From contig JAKVKU010000008.1 in the NCBI GenBank assembly GCA_022484695.1, forward strand, positions 62,001 to 126,000: a stretch of 64,000 bases of DNA, in the 5' to 3' direction. The notes beneath the pieces are model-generated. The model did not search any database, had not been told where the DNA came from, and worked only from the letters and a program-made list of their open reading frames with translations. Shown in pieces: positions 24,462-32,590 of the stretch (positions within the stretch are counted from its first letter, which is position 1; each line of letters opens with the position of its first letter). Position numbers and translations under genes: made by a program. The stretch comes from Lactobacillus sp. (lineage in GTDB: Bacteria > Bacillota > Bacilli > Lactobacillales > Lactobacillaceae).

Positions 24462-24538
24462 CCGTTATTCACGGCTAACCAAAAGTACTGCAATGCTATT
24501 ACAGCGGCCGAGTTGCTAGTACAACTCGGCTTTTTATG
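24452..24538 (-). ncRNA. candidate antisense antitoxin RNA
   Basis: Minus-strand promoter TTGACC (24568-24573), 17 bases, TATCAT (24545-24550) gives a start near 24538. A terminator follows at AGCCGT-GAATA-ACGGCT plus T7 (24452-24476), producing an ~87-nt RNA complementary to the last toxin codons, the stop codon and the 3' UTR. Convergent overlap at the 3' end is the usual arrangement in Gram-positive type I modules. Confidence 0.65.
24507..24536 (+). terminator. toxin mRNA terminator
   Basis: GCCGAGTTG-CTAGTA-CAACTCGGC then TTTTTA; a perfect 9-bp stem. Confidence 0.8.
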
Positions 24539-24603
24539 TATCTTATGATACATGTTTTACTCATTTCGGTCAATATTTTTGCACCAAAATCAGTACGAAA
24601 TTG

Positions 24604-25698
24604 TCATTCATACAGCTTCTTCTTCTCCAAATATGCCGCAAACTTATCCAGACCTAAATTAACTGGCTTCATCAAGAACTGCCGGATATAGTCCACCACA
24701 GCCCCTACCAATAAGACCACCAGGGCGGCCCCTAAGCCGTAGAGTAGGATTTGACTGGTATGGTGGAATTGGGTGCCTCGAATGGCCCAATTCCACAACG
24801 GGGTGACTAAGAAGAAGTTGGAGTGGAGCAGGTAGACCCCATACATGGTGGTGGCCAAGGAATTGATGATGGTGCTGTGTTTGATGTGCAGATCCTTGAA
24901 GAATAGGAACAAACAGGTGCCGGCAATTAATGGAAAGGGACTATTGCCATCCATGAAATAGCCGAAATAAAGGGTCTTGTTTAAATATTGCAGGTTGTGG
25001 GCTTGCATGTAATCTAATAAGAGCAGGGACAATGCCGATAAAATCACGGCTAAGAAGAATAAGCCCACATATAACCAGCGTTTTTTAGGACTAAAGTCTT
25101 CTGGATAATAGCGAATATAAGCCCCAATCAAGTAGATCAAAATCAAAGACACCGCGTCATAGCCATTGCTGCCGGCCGCCGGACTTAACATGAATACCTG
25201 GGTGATGGTCAAAGTAATGCCCAAGACCACCAACAAGGTGCGGTACTGGGTCTTGCTCATGTGCTTTAAGGCCAGATTAATGAATGGAAATAAGAAGTAC
25301 AAAATGATATAAGCGGTGGCGTACCAATTGGCCACCCCGAAGGTCACTGGAAATAAGTTCCGGACAAAATCCACCGGAGAGACCTCGGGTTTTCCCACAA
25401 TTTTCACCAAAATCAACACGGCCCAAGAATAAAAGAGGACTTCGGCCCAGTTATGTAAGAGGCTGCGCCATTTGAAGCGGCTTTTGGCCAGGAAGTACCC
25501 GGAGATCAAGGTGAAGGTGACCACCCCCATGCGGCCCCCCACCCATAGGAATTGCACGGCTTCTTTGCGCAGGAACATGGTGTTAGTGGCAAAGTACCAG
25601 TTGGTGCCCAGGGCGTAATGGCCCAAAATAATAATAAACATACTGACGATACGCAGCAATTCAAAGTTGGAGCTGCGTTTTTGAATGCGATTATCCAT
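24604..25698 (-). CDS. acyltransferase 3 family membrane protein
   Basis: 364 residues, about ten membrane helices. The N terminus NFELLRIVSMFIIILGHYALG contains the catalytic-type His of the acyltransferase-3 family (R-x10-H), followed by GGRMGVVTFTLISGYFLAKS. Such proteins O-acetylate cell-wall polysaccharide, teichoic acid or exopolysaccharide sugars. Single gene; ATG 25698 preceded by GAGGGGG. Substrate cannot be told and no glycan cluster is adjacent. Confidence 0.85.
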   Translation of the reverse strand: MDNRIQKRSSNFELLRIVSMFIIILGHYALGTNWYFATNTMFLRKEAVQFLWVGGRMGVVTFTLISGYFLAKSRFKWRSLLHNWAEVLFYSWAVLILVKIVGKPEVSPVDFVRNLFPVTFGVANWYATAYIILYFLFPFINLALKHMSKTQYRTLLVVLGITLTITQVFMLSPAAGSNGYDAVSLILIYLIGAYIRYYPEDFSPKKRWLYVGLFFLAVILSALSLLLLDYMQAHNLQYLNKTLYFGYFMDGNSPFPLIAGTCLFLFFKDLHIKHSTIINSLATTMYGVYLLHSNFFLVTPLWNWAIRGTQFHHTSQILLYGLGAALVVLLVGAVVDYIRQFLMKPVNLGLDKFAAYLEKKKLYE

Positions 25699-25841
25699 AT
25701 GTATCCCCCTCGAAAAAAGCGTTCCACGGTACTATCTAGAAAACTAACACCGTGAAGCCCTGCTAATATCATACACCGGCGCCATGGGGGAAAGATAGAA
25801 ATTTAAGCAAAACTTTGACTTGTTTTTTGTCGAGAAGTAAT

Positions 25842-25873
25842 TATAATAAAGGCGAAGTGAGTGAGTACTCACT
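25842..25873 (+). promoter_or_regulatory. promoter and TetR operator of the ABC-2 exporter operon
   Basis: TATAAT (25842-25847) is followed by AGTGAGTACTCACT (25860-25873), a perfect 14-bp palindrome of the type bound by TetR regulators of ABC-2 exporters, placed over the transcription start. A tetR gene is the last gene of the operon. Confidence 0.7.
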
Positions 25874-25894
25874 TACAAAAACGAGGTGATCGTC

Positions 25895-26635
25895 ATGTCA
25901 GAGACAATTCACGTGTCCAACCTGCAGCAGGGCTATGGGAAAACCGTCGTGCTGCACGACATTAATTTAAGTATTCAAAGTGGTGAAATATTGGCCTTGA
26001 TTGGACCCAGTGGCGCCGGAAAAACCACTTTGGTCAGTACCATTATGGGGATGCTAAAACCCCAACAAGGCCAAGTCACCGTACTGGGGCAAACCATGCC
26101 CAACCGGCAACTATTAGCTAAAATTGGCTACATGGCCCAAACCGATGCCCTTTATGAAGCCTTGACGGCCCGGGAAAATTTGAATTTCTTTGGGGCCATG
26201 CAAGGCCTGACGCCAGAGCAACTCAAGCAGCAAATCCCTTACGCCGCTGGGGTGGTCAATTTGCAAGATGATTTGGATACCCGGGTGCAGGCCTATTCCG
26301 GGGGGATGAAGCGCCGGCTATCCCTGGCCATCGCCCTGGTATCGGACCCAGAACTATTGATCCTAGATGAACCCACCGTGGGCATCGACCCGGAGTTGCG
26401 CCAACAAATTTGGCAGGAACTCCATCAATTAGCGACTAAAGGCAAGACCATTTTACTCACCACCCATGTGATGGAAGACGCCGAACAAGCCGACCAATTG
26501 ATGATGATCCGCAACGGCGCCGCCATCGCCCAAGGCACACCTAAACAATTAATCGCCGCTTACCACGTGGACAGCGTGGAAGCCGTATTCTTAAAAGCCG
26601 GGAGGCAGCAAGATGAGAACAATCGCCATATTTAA
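25895..26635 (+). CDS. ABC-2 exporter ATP-binding protein
   Basis: 246 residues: Walker A GPSGAGKTT, Q-loop YMAQTDALYEALT, signature YSGGMKRRLSLAIAL, Walker B LLILDEPTVGID, H-loop LLTTHVM. This is the DrrA/CcmA-like branch of drug or lipid exporters. ATG 25895 is used rather than GTG 25886, which overlaps the ribosome binding site. Its 3' end overlaps the permease start by 23 bases. Confidence 0.9.
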   Translation: MSETIHVSNLQQGYGKTVVLHDINLSIQSGEILALIGPSGAGKTTLVSTIMGMLKPQQGQVTVLGQTMPNRQLLAKIGYMAQTDALYEALTARENLNFFGAMQGLTPEQLKQQIPYAAGVVNLQDDLDTRVQAYSGGMKRRLSLAIALVSDPELLILDEPTVGIDPELRQQIWQELHQLATKGKTILLTTHVMEDAEQADQLMMIRNGAAIAQGTPKQLIAAYHVDSVEAVFLKAGRQQDENNRHI

Positions 26636-27758
26636 ACGGGTATTGCAGGAAATGTTTCGAGACAAGCGCACCTTGGCCCTCATGTTCATGGCGCCCCTGC
26701 TGATTTTGACCCTAATATATTTCTTATTCCAGTCCAACAACGACCAAACCACCACCCTGGGCGTGCAAAACGTCAATTCCACCCTGGTGAAAGCCATCGA
26801 CAACGACCACGTGACCATCCAGCAAGTAGCGCCTTCAGCTAGCGCTAAAAGGGTCATTCGCCAAAAGGATTATGCGGGCGTGTTGGTTCAAAAGAGTGAT
26901 AAACTGACTTTAACCTTACAAAATAGTGACCAAAGCAAGAGCGCTATTCTCAAACAGAGTTTACAAGCCGCTCAGATCAAATTAAAGACCCAAGCCATGG
27001 CCACCACGCTGAAGCGCCAAGGCCAAGCCCTGCAAAAACTCCAGCAGGCCCTAGCCGCCGCCACCCGCAATCCCAATGTGGCCCAAAACCCAGCCGGGGC
27101 TCCAAACGTCCCGAGTTATAAGCTGACGACCCACTATCTCTACGGCAATGCGGATTCCACCTTCTTTAACACGTTACTGCCTATCATGATGGGCTTTGTG
27201 GTGTTCTTCTTCGTCTTCTTGATTTCCGGCATTGCTTTATTGAAGGAACGGACCACCGGCACCTTGTACCGCCTGTTGGCCACGCCCGTAAAACGCAGTG
27301 AAATCATCAACGGCTATCTGGTGGGCTACGGGCTCTTCGCTTTGATTCAAACCCTCTTGATTGTGTTTTATAGCATCTTCGTGTTCAAAATTCAAATCCT
27401 GGGCAGTATTTGGAATCTGCTGATCATTAATGTGTTGCTGGCCTTCGTGGCCTTGACCCTGGGCCTATTCATATCCACCTTCGCGGCTTCGGAATTTCAA
27501 ATGGTGCAGTTCATCCCCGTGGTGGTGATTCCCCAAATTTTCTTCTCCGGCATCATCCCCATCAACCAAATGGCCCACTGGCTGCAGCCCATCGCCCGGA
27601 TCATGCCCCTATATTACGGCGCCGACGCCATGAGCAATGTGATTGAAAAGGGCGCGAATTTCATGAATATCGGCTTTGATTTAACCATTCTATTAGGCTT
27701 TGCGGTGCTGTTTTTAATGCTGAATATGGTGACCATGCGCCGTTATCGGCAAGTTTAG
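26613..27758 (+). CDS. ABC-2 type exporter permease
   Basis: 381 residues. One N-terminal helix (TLALMFMAPLLILTLIYFLF), a ~150-residue extracytoplasmic domain with a Gln/Lys-rich coiled section, then five C-terminal helices with the ABC-2 signature ALLKERTTGTLYRLLATPVKRSEIINGYL. Overlap with the ATPase gene indicates coupled translation. Substrate unknown, probably hydrophobic compounds. Confidence 0.9.
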   Translation: MRTIAIFKRVLQEMFRDKRTLALMFMAPLLILTLIYFLFQSNNDQTTTLGVQNVNSTLVKAIDNDHVTIQQVAPSASAKRVIRQKDYAGVLVQKSDKLTLTLQNSDQSKSAILKQSLQAAQIKLKTQAMATTLKRQGQALQKLQQALAAATRNPNVAQNPAGAPNVPSYKLTTHYLYGNADSTFFNTLLPIMMGFVVFFFVFLISGIALLKERTTGTLYRLLATPVKRSEIINGYLVGYGLFALIQTLLIVFYSIFVFKIQILGSIWNLLIINVLLAFVALTLGLFISTFAASEFQMVQFIPVVVIPQIFFSGIIPINQMAHWLQPIARIMPLYYGADAMSNVIEKGANFMNIGFDLTILLGFAVLFLMLNMVTMRRYRQV

Positions 27759-27768
27759 GGGGGATAAA

Positions 27769-28410
27769 ATGGCAATTAATGATGTTCAGACCCTATTTGC
27801 AGAAAGTTTAGATGAATCCAGCTTAACTGCTAAACAGAAGGCAGTCCTGCGGGCCAGTTTGACCCTCTTTTCTGAAAAGGGCTATGACCACACCAGTACC
27901 AAGGACATCGCCCAGGCGGCGGCGGTATCTGAAGGTACCGTTTATAAACAGTTTAAAACCAAAGAAGGCATTCTCACGGCAATTCTGGGGCCCTTTGTCC
28001 AACAAGTCTTGCCCCGGATCGCCACGGAGTTTTTCGGGGATGTGATGAATACTTCTTATCCAGACTTTGCCGATTTGCTGCGATCCATTGTCAAAGATCG
28101 CTTGAAATTTGCCTTGAACAATCGCAAACAATTGCGCATATTAGCCCAAGAAATGGTGGCCAATGCTAAAATCGTTCAAGGTTTTCAGCAACAAGTTAAT
28201 CTGGTACTCCCCCGAGTTTTCCCGGTGATTCAGCACTATCAACAACAGCACCAATTGGTGGATTGGGCACCTAGTCGCATCGCCCGCTATATGGTGAGCA
28301 CCATGCTGGGCTATGTCTTGCCGGCTATCCTCAGTGACGCCGATACTTTTGACGTTGCGGAAGCCAGTAAGGAAGCTACTGAGTTTTTGTTGAAGGGCTT
28401 GCGACCTTAG
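27769..28410 (+). CDS. TetR-family regulator of the ABC-2 exporter
   Basis: 213 residues. HTH KAVLRASLTLFSEKGYDHTSTKDIAQAAAVSEGTVYKQFKTKEGIL; the C-terminal ligand domain fits the TetR_C_33-like group common with ABC-2 pumps. GGGGG precedes ATG 27769, 11 bases after the permease stop. Presumed repressor of the operon through the 25860-25873 palindrome. Confidence 0.88.
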   Translation: MAINDVQTLFAESLDESSLTAKQKAVLRASLTLFSEKGYDHTSTKDIAQAAAVSEGTVYKQFKTKEGILTAILGPFVQQVLPRIATEFFGDVMNTSYPDFADLLRSIVKDRLKFALNNRKQLRILAQEMVANAKIVQGFQQQVNLVLPRVFPVIQHYQQQHQLVDWAPSRIARYMVSTMLGYVLPAILSDADTFDVAEASKEATEFLLKGLRP

Positions 28411-28880
28411 ATTTGAAGCAAAATTCTAAGTTGTAGAAAAGTGCTAAATAAATACTGAATAATTGAGTGTTTTAACCAAATTTCATAATACTAGAATCTA
28501 AAAAGGGCATAGATGCAAAAATGATTCAGATTCAATGTGAAAGGACTTTTAAAACGCCAACTAGTGACAAGACAATATTGAAGTCATTCTATGCAGCCGA
28601 TGAAGTTGCTTTTAGGATGGTTTCTTTTTTACTATTATTGTATTGATGACAATCAAAAGTAAGGGCTCAGAAATAATTCTGCTTTATCATACCTTAAGAG
28701 TTTATAAATGATTAGTTAATTCATATTCGGATTGGAAGTTAATATTTGGAAATTTCTTGAAGTTACTACGCTACTCCCAAAGCGCTGATATTAATTTTAA
28801 AAACAATATCTTGGATACCTACTTAACAATACTTGACATAGTTCAAAATGTTGCAATTTATTTATCTATTTTGTAAAATT
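28411..28880. other. AT-rich intergenic region with abi promoter at its end
   Basis: No convincing gene. The DNA is much more AT-rich than its surroundings and marks the start of an acquired segment. At the right end are TTGACA (28833-28838) and a second promoter TTGCAA (28851-28856), 17 bases, TAAAAT (28874-28879), which would transcribe the abi gene with a leader of ~90 bases. A 42-codon frame at 28520 has no ribosome binding site and is not called. Confidence 0.5.
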
Positions 28881-28973
28881 AAGGTACACTAATGGTTTTT
28901 GGCTTGTGAATTTATAAACAGTTGTGAGACGGTAGCCTGCATCAACATTTAAAACTATGACATGAGGGAAATA

Positions 28974-30041
28974 ATGAAAAAAGGAAAAACGTTAGATGGC
29001 CTGATGAGGCATATTAGATCTGAGCATAAAATAGAAATTAATGGTAGTGCCGACAAAAGAAAACTAATTTCAATGGGATATTTTCATGGATACAAGGCAT
29101 ATCGCTTTTATCAGCGTATTGAAACAAAATTTGATTTTGAAGTGTTTAGTCAAATAGTTGCAATCTCAAATTTTGACAATATGATGAAAACAGCATTTTA
29201 TCCTGTTGTAATGAAATTTGAATCCTTAATAAAAAATTACTTAATCGAACAGTCTGTTAAGGGGAGTGATCCGTCATATGATTATATTTATACGACGAAA
29301 TTAACAGATTATAGATCACTTTCGCCAAAATCTAAATCATCAAGCAAGCAGTACACAGCGGCAGTTAATAATAGGCTAAGATTGAAGAAAAGCTTAGATA
29401 GTGCAGTTGCAGCGAATTATCAGAAAAATGAAGCTTTGATAAAACATTATATTGAACAAAATGCGCCCATCCCCTTGTGGGCAATATTTGAAGTTATCAC
29501 GTTAGGTACTTTAGGGGATTTTGCTAAAGCGTTCAACAGTGGTGATAGAATTGAAATATTGAAAAATCTGAATTTATACGATGCTCAATACGATCCTAAA
29601 GGGACATTTTTATACAAATTAATCTACGCCATCCGTCCTCTGAGAAATTCCATTGCCCATAATAACGTAATATTTGATTGCCGTTTTAACAAGCCGGAAC
29701 ATATACACCATAAGAACCAAATTCCTCAATTATTACGGAAGACTACCGCAAAGACTATTGGATTGGCAGGCAATACAGAATTTAACACTTTGTTTGATTA
29801 TATGGCGTTGTTAATTATTATTTTAAAAGAAAGTGGAGAGACAAAAAGAAATTTAAAGCATTATGTCAAAACATTTTCAGATGCAGTTGATACGTTGTTC
29901 GAAGAAACAAAGATAGTTCGGGAAATTGCTGATGATGGTAAAGTAAAGAAGAGCCCATTACCAGTCAACATTTATGATAAGATTGTCGGAAGTGGCATTA
30001 ACAATAGGATCAGAGCTTTGCAAACTTATATTTCTGAATAG
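28974..30041 (+). CDS. AbiF/AbiD-type abortive infection protein (Abi_2, HEPN)
   Basis: 355 residues. Early region ADKRKLISMGYFHGYKAYRF and SQIVAISNFDNMMKTAFYPVVMKFE are typical of the Abi_2 family. Near residue 224 is RPLRNSIAHNNVIFD, giving the HEPN nuclease motif R224-x4-H229. A degenerate WAIFEVITLGTLGDFAKAF helix precedes it. ATG 28974 with GAGGG upstream is preferred to 28962. The gene is markedly AT-rich compared with neighbours, a sign of transfer. HEPN proteins of this type cleave RNA; AbiF-type proteins are reported as partners of a small RNA and as relatives of Cas13. The RNA gene lies immediately downstream. Confidence 0.85.
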   Translation: MKKGKTLDGLMRHIRSEHKIEINGSADKRKLISMGYFHGYKAYRFYQRIETKFDFEVFSQIVAISNFDNMMKTAFYPVVMKFESLIKNYLIEQSVKGSDPSYDYIYTTKLTDYRSLSPKSKSSSKQYTAAVNNRLRLKKSLDSAVAANYQKNEALIKHYIEQNAPIPLWAIFEVITLGTLGDFAKAFNSGDRIEILKNLNLYDAQYDPKGTFLYKLIYAIRPLRNSIAHNNVIFDCRFNKPEHIHHKNQIPQLLRKTTAKTIGLAGNTEFNTLFDYMALLIIILKESGETKRNLKHYVKTFSDAVDTLFEETKIVREIADDGKVKKSPLPVNIYDKIVGSGINNRIRALQTYISE

Positions 30042-30056
30042 TTCTGTTCAAGTTAA

Positions 30057-30159
30057 TTGACAGGTTGCAAATTGTTTTCTATAATATAGTTACTAATTGA
30101 AGTTAGAGGCCGTAAGGTACTCTTGCTTAAAGCCACAGACATGTCTGTGGCTTTTTTTA
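30057..30159 (+). ncRNA. AbiF-associated small RNA with consensus promoter
   Basis: A perfect promoter, TTGACA (30057-30062), 17 bases, TATAAT (30080-30085), starts 16 bases after the abi stop. It drives an ~67-nt RNA (about 30092-30158). The RNA has an internal hairpin AGAGGCC-GTAA-GGTACTCT with a GNRA loop and one bulged A, then a terminator AGCCACAGAC/GTCTGTGGCT plus T7 (30131-30158). No ORF. The layout fits the abiF RNA motif known from comparative genomics. Confidence 0.75.
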
Positions 30160-30400
30160 TGCCTTGATCTGAAATCGAGCTTCGCCAAAAATTAGAACAA
30201 ACAGCCGATAAACGAAATCAGGAATTCTGGTGTTTAAATGATTTATTAGTCGAATTTGAAAGTATTTGGATACTAAAATTACGGGTTATATTGACAGATA
30301 TGTTAAAATTAGATAGCTTGCGAAGCAAGCTATCTTTATTGAAGTCTTTGTAAAGCTACTCAGTATGAAGGCCATTTCATCCTTAAATAAGGCGGAGACT
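30160..30400. other. AT-rich spacer with a perfect hairpin
   Basis: Holds AGATAGCTTGC-GAA-GCAAGCTATCT (30311-30335) followed by TTATT, a possible terminator. A frame open from 30172 to 30353 has no start codon context or recognised homology; it may be remnant coding DNA. Confidence 0.35.
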
Positions 30401-30967
30401 ATGACAACTCAAAAAGAAGATTTAGACCAAGCAGCTTACAAAATATTTTCAGAAAAAGGCTATAAACACACCAACATTGCCGAAATTGCCAAAAGCGCCA
30501 ATATGGCCGTGGGGTCGTTTTATAAATTTTACAAATCAAAAGAAGCCCTGTTTGTAGTGCTTTATGTCCAGGAAAATGACCGGGTCAAACAGCAATTGAA
30601 AGAACAAGTTGACTGGGAAGCTAAACCGGCAAAAGTTATTGATCAGCTGGTGACCACTGCGTTAACAATCGGGGCGGACAATCCGATTTTAGCAGAAGGG
30701 CACAATCCTGATCTGGCGGAGGCTTTAGCAGCTCATTATGAGGCCCAGACCGGGGATGGCCAAGAGACCTTGGTACAATTTCTAAACAAAGCCTTGGCAA
30801 CCCAGCTGCACCAAGCCCAGTTGGGCAAGAAGAAACGTAAAGCCTTCTTAGGTGTGTATGACCTTTTGGCCAATATGCCAGCCCCGACAGACCCGCAGGA
30901 TTTGCCAGCCTACGATGAAACCCGCAAGAACCTGATTAAATATTTTGTGAAGGGCATTTTGGCATAG
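30401..30967 (+). CDS. TetR-family transcriptional regulator
   Basis: 188 residues from ATG 30401, which has GGCGGAG just upstream; the extension to 30365 has none. HTH AAYKIFSEKGYKHTNIAEIAKSANMAVGSFYKFYKSKEALF. The C-terminal domain is acidic and not recognised. It is not next to an obvious efflux gene; the convergent SDR gene is separated by a hairpin at 31003-31040. Targets unknown. Confidence 0.83.
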   Translation: MTTQKEDLDQAAYKIFSEKGYKHTNIAEIAKSANMAVGSFYKFYKSKEALFVVLYVQENDRVKQQLKEQVDWEAKPAKVIDQLVTTALTIGADNPILAEGHNPDLAEALAAHYEAQTGDGQETLVQFLNKALATQLHQAQLGKKKRKAFLGVYDLLANMPAPTDPQDLPAYDETRKNLIKYFVKGILA

Positions 30968-31002
30968 GCCACCATTACAACAAAGCCTAATCAAGCCAGC
31001 TA

Positions 31003-31040
31003 AAAAGCGCGAACGAATCCAATGTCATATTCGTTCACGC
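31003..31040. terminator. hairpin between convergent tetR and SDR genes
   Basis: AGCGCGAACGAAT/ATTCGTTCACGCT stem with one mismatch; A-run on the left gives a U-tail for the minus strand. Confidence 0.5.
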
Positions 31041-31103
31041 TAAATATTAGCCTTGATTACCAAGGAAATGCCTCTTCAAAATAACCTCGAAATAAGCCTC
31101 ATT

Positions 31104-31862
31104 CTACCAAGCTACCGGCCCATGGGTATTGGTAAAAGTCGCTGTGCTTTGATTGTCGGGGTCTGTGGCCAAAGCCACCGTTTGGGCCACACCAAAATCT
31201 ACCGGCTTGGCACCCATGGCCTTGGCTTGATCAGGGGTGACCCCGCCGAACTCGGTGGCCACCATCCCCGGGTCAATGGCATTCACCGTAATCGGCAACC
31301 CAGCCTGTTGCAATTCCTTGGCCAATTGCACCGTGTACATATTTAGCGCGGCCTTAGAGGACTGATAGCCCACCGCGCTGGCCTGATAAACCTCAGATTT
31401 AGGATTCAAAGCATTGCCAATAGACCCCATCATGCTGGAAATATTGATAATTTTCGCCTGAGGTGCTTTTTTCAGCAAGGGTAGTAGCTGCTGGTTCACG
31501 TCAATTAGGCCAAAATAATTCAGGTCAAAATCCGCCCGCAAAGCCGATTGCAAAATTTCAGACGGCTTTTTCCGAGCATCGAAAACCGCCCCTGCATTGT
31601 TGATCAGAATGGATAAATAGCCATATTTACTGGTGATTGCCGCAGCCGCTTGCCGGACGGAAGTGGGATCAGTCACATCGAGTTGCAAAACGTCCACAGA
31701 AATATTGGCAGCGGCCAATTGCTTTTGCGCCGCTTGACCCTTTTGTAGGTCCCGGCTTCCTAAAATAACCTGCTGGCCCTTTAGCGCCAATTCCTTGGCG
31801 ATTTCCAAACCCATCCCCCGGTTGGCCCCGGTAATCAGCGTGATGATTGTAGTTTTTGTCAT
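31104..31862 (-). CDS. short-chain dehydrogenase/reductase
   Basis: 252 residues with the classical SDR pattern: cofactor motif TGANRGMG, NNAG, catalytic Ser in ISSMMGSIG, and YQSSK (Tyr-x3-Lys). SRDLQKG after the second beta strand suggests NADP(H). It diverges from a MerR gene and has a MerR-type promoter, so it is likely induced by a small reactive compound. Confidence 0.88.
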   Translation of the reverse strand: MTKTTIITLITGANRGMGLEIAKELALKGQQVILGSRDLQKGQAAQKQLAAANISVDVLQLDVTDPTSVRQAAAAITSKYGYLSILINNAGAVFDARKKPSEILQSALRADFDLNYFGLIDVNQQLLPLLKKAPQAKIINISSMMGSIGNALNPKSEVYQASAVGYQSSKAALNMYTVQLAKELQQAGLPITVNAIDPGMVATEFGGVTPDQAKAMGAKPVDFGVAQTVALATDPDNQSTATFTNTHGPVAW

Positions 31863-31893
31863 GATTAAAGTCCCCTTAGTTTGATTATGGACA

Positions 31894-31924
31894 ACTATAG
31901 CACGCTGGTGTTACACTAGCGCAA
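31894..31924 (-). promoter_or_regulatory. MerR-type promoter of the SDR gene
   Basis: Minus strand TTGCGC (31919-31924) and TATAGT (31894-31899) are separated by 19 bases, the long spacer that MerR activators correct. The spacer holds the inverted repeat GCTAGTGTAACACCAGC. Confidence 0.75.
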
Positions 31925-31955
31925 ACAAAATATCATGAATTGAGGTGGTTTTTTC

Positions 31956-32330
31956 ATGAAGACTATTAAGGCCGTTGCCCAACAGTATGAGGTGACTTAT
32001 GATGCTCTGCGTTTTTACGAAAAGGCAGGCTTGTTACCACCAATTCAACGAGATCAGCAGGGCCGGCGGGTATACTCGCCGACAGATTTGGCAGAGCTAG
32101 ACAAACTACTGCATTTGCGAAAACTTGGAGCCTCCGTGCAGGAAACCAAAGACATGTTGGCACTATTTCATAACGACAAACCAATGGTGAACAAATATGA
32201 TGCCGGCATTCAATTATTGCAACAGTTAGACGCTGATTTGGATAAACGAATTGCCGAAATCCAGCAGCAAAAGGATTTTTTAAAGGACAAAATCACGCAC
32301 TTAAATCAACTTAAAGCAGAGTTAGATTAG
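31956..32330 (+). CDS. MerR-family activator
   Basis: 124 residues. MerR HTH at the N terminus (TIKAVAQQYEVTYDALRFYEKAGLLPPIQRDQQGRR), then a leucine/glutamine-rich dimer helix (QLLQQLDADLDKRIAEIQQQKDFLKDKI). No cysteine for metal binding, so the AdhR/YraB-like branch that responds to aldehydes or oxidants is likely. Divergent from the SDR gene with a 19-bp-spacer promoter between. Confidence 0.87.
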   Translation: MKTIKAVAQQYEVTYDALRFYEKAGLLPPIQRDQQGRRVYSPTDLAELDKLLHLRKLGASVQETKDMLALFHNDKPMVNKYDAGIQLLQQLDADLDKRIAEIQQQKDFLKDKITHLNQLKAELD

Positions 32331-32375
32331 TAGTTGGAAATAACCTAGAAACTTCGAAAAATCACAAGATCAGGT

Positions 32376-32411
32376 CGAAATTTCTATTCCTCAAAGGAAA
32401 TTTCAAATTTT
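32376..32411 (+). terminator. terminator after merR
   Basis: GAAATTTC...GAAATTTC stem followed by AAATTTTTC. Confidence 0.5.
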
Positions 32412-32421
32412 TCTATAATGA

Positions 32422-32590
32422 TTGAACATTTTTGAAATATATAATGATATAAGAACATAAACAAAGGCCTAGATTGCATGAACAATCTCGGCCAGCACAA
32501 AGCCGTTTTGGAAACGGTGACCAGGGATAAGACAGAATAGAGCCATCCTAAGCAACCTGCCAAAGTTACGATTAGGACGGCTTTTTATTT
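32422..32590 (+). ncRNA. small RNA A, related to the RNA at 38.7 kb
   Basis: Promoter TTGAAC (32422-32427), 17 bases, TGATAT (32445-32450). The RNA would run from ~32457 to 32588. It begins with hairpin GGCCTAGATTG...CAATCTCGGCC, then AGCACAAAGCCGTTTT and GGAAACGGTGA, and ends in terminator AGCCATCCTAA/TTAGGACGGCT plus TTTTT. The first ~60 bases and the promoter closely match the locus at 38658-38760. A 20-codon frame inside it is not conserved in the second copy. Confidence 0.6.

Noticed and set aside
28520-28648. 42-codon open frame upstream of the abi gene
   Set aside because: No ribosome binding site and no recognisable features; AT-rich chance frame.
30172-30353. Open frame downstream of the AbiF-associated RNA
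   Set aside because: No start codon with ribosome binding site; may be old coding debris but nothing supports expression.
32478-32540. 20-codon peptide in small RNA A
   Set aside because: Not present in the related RNA B, which has no start codon there; the conserved part is RNA structure and promoter.
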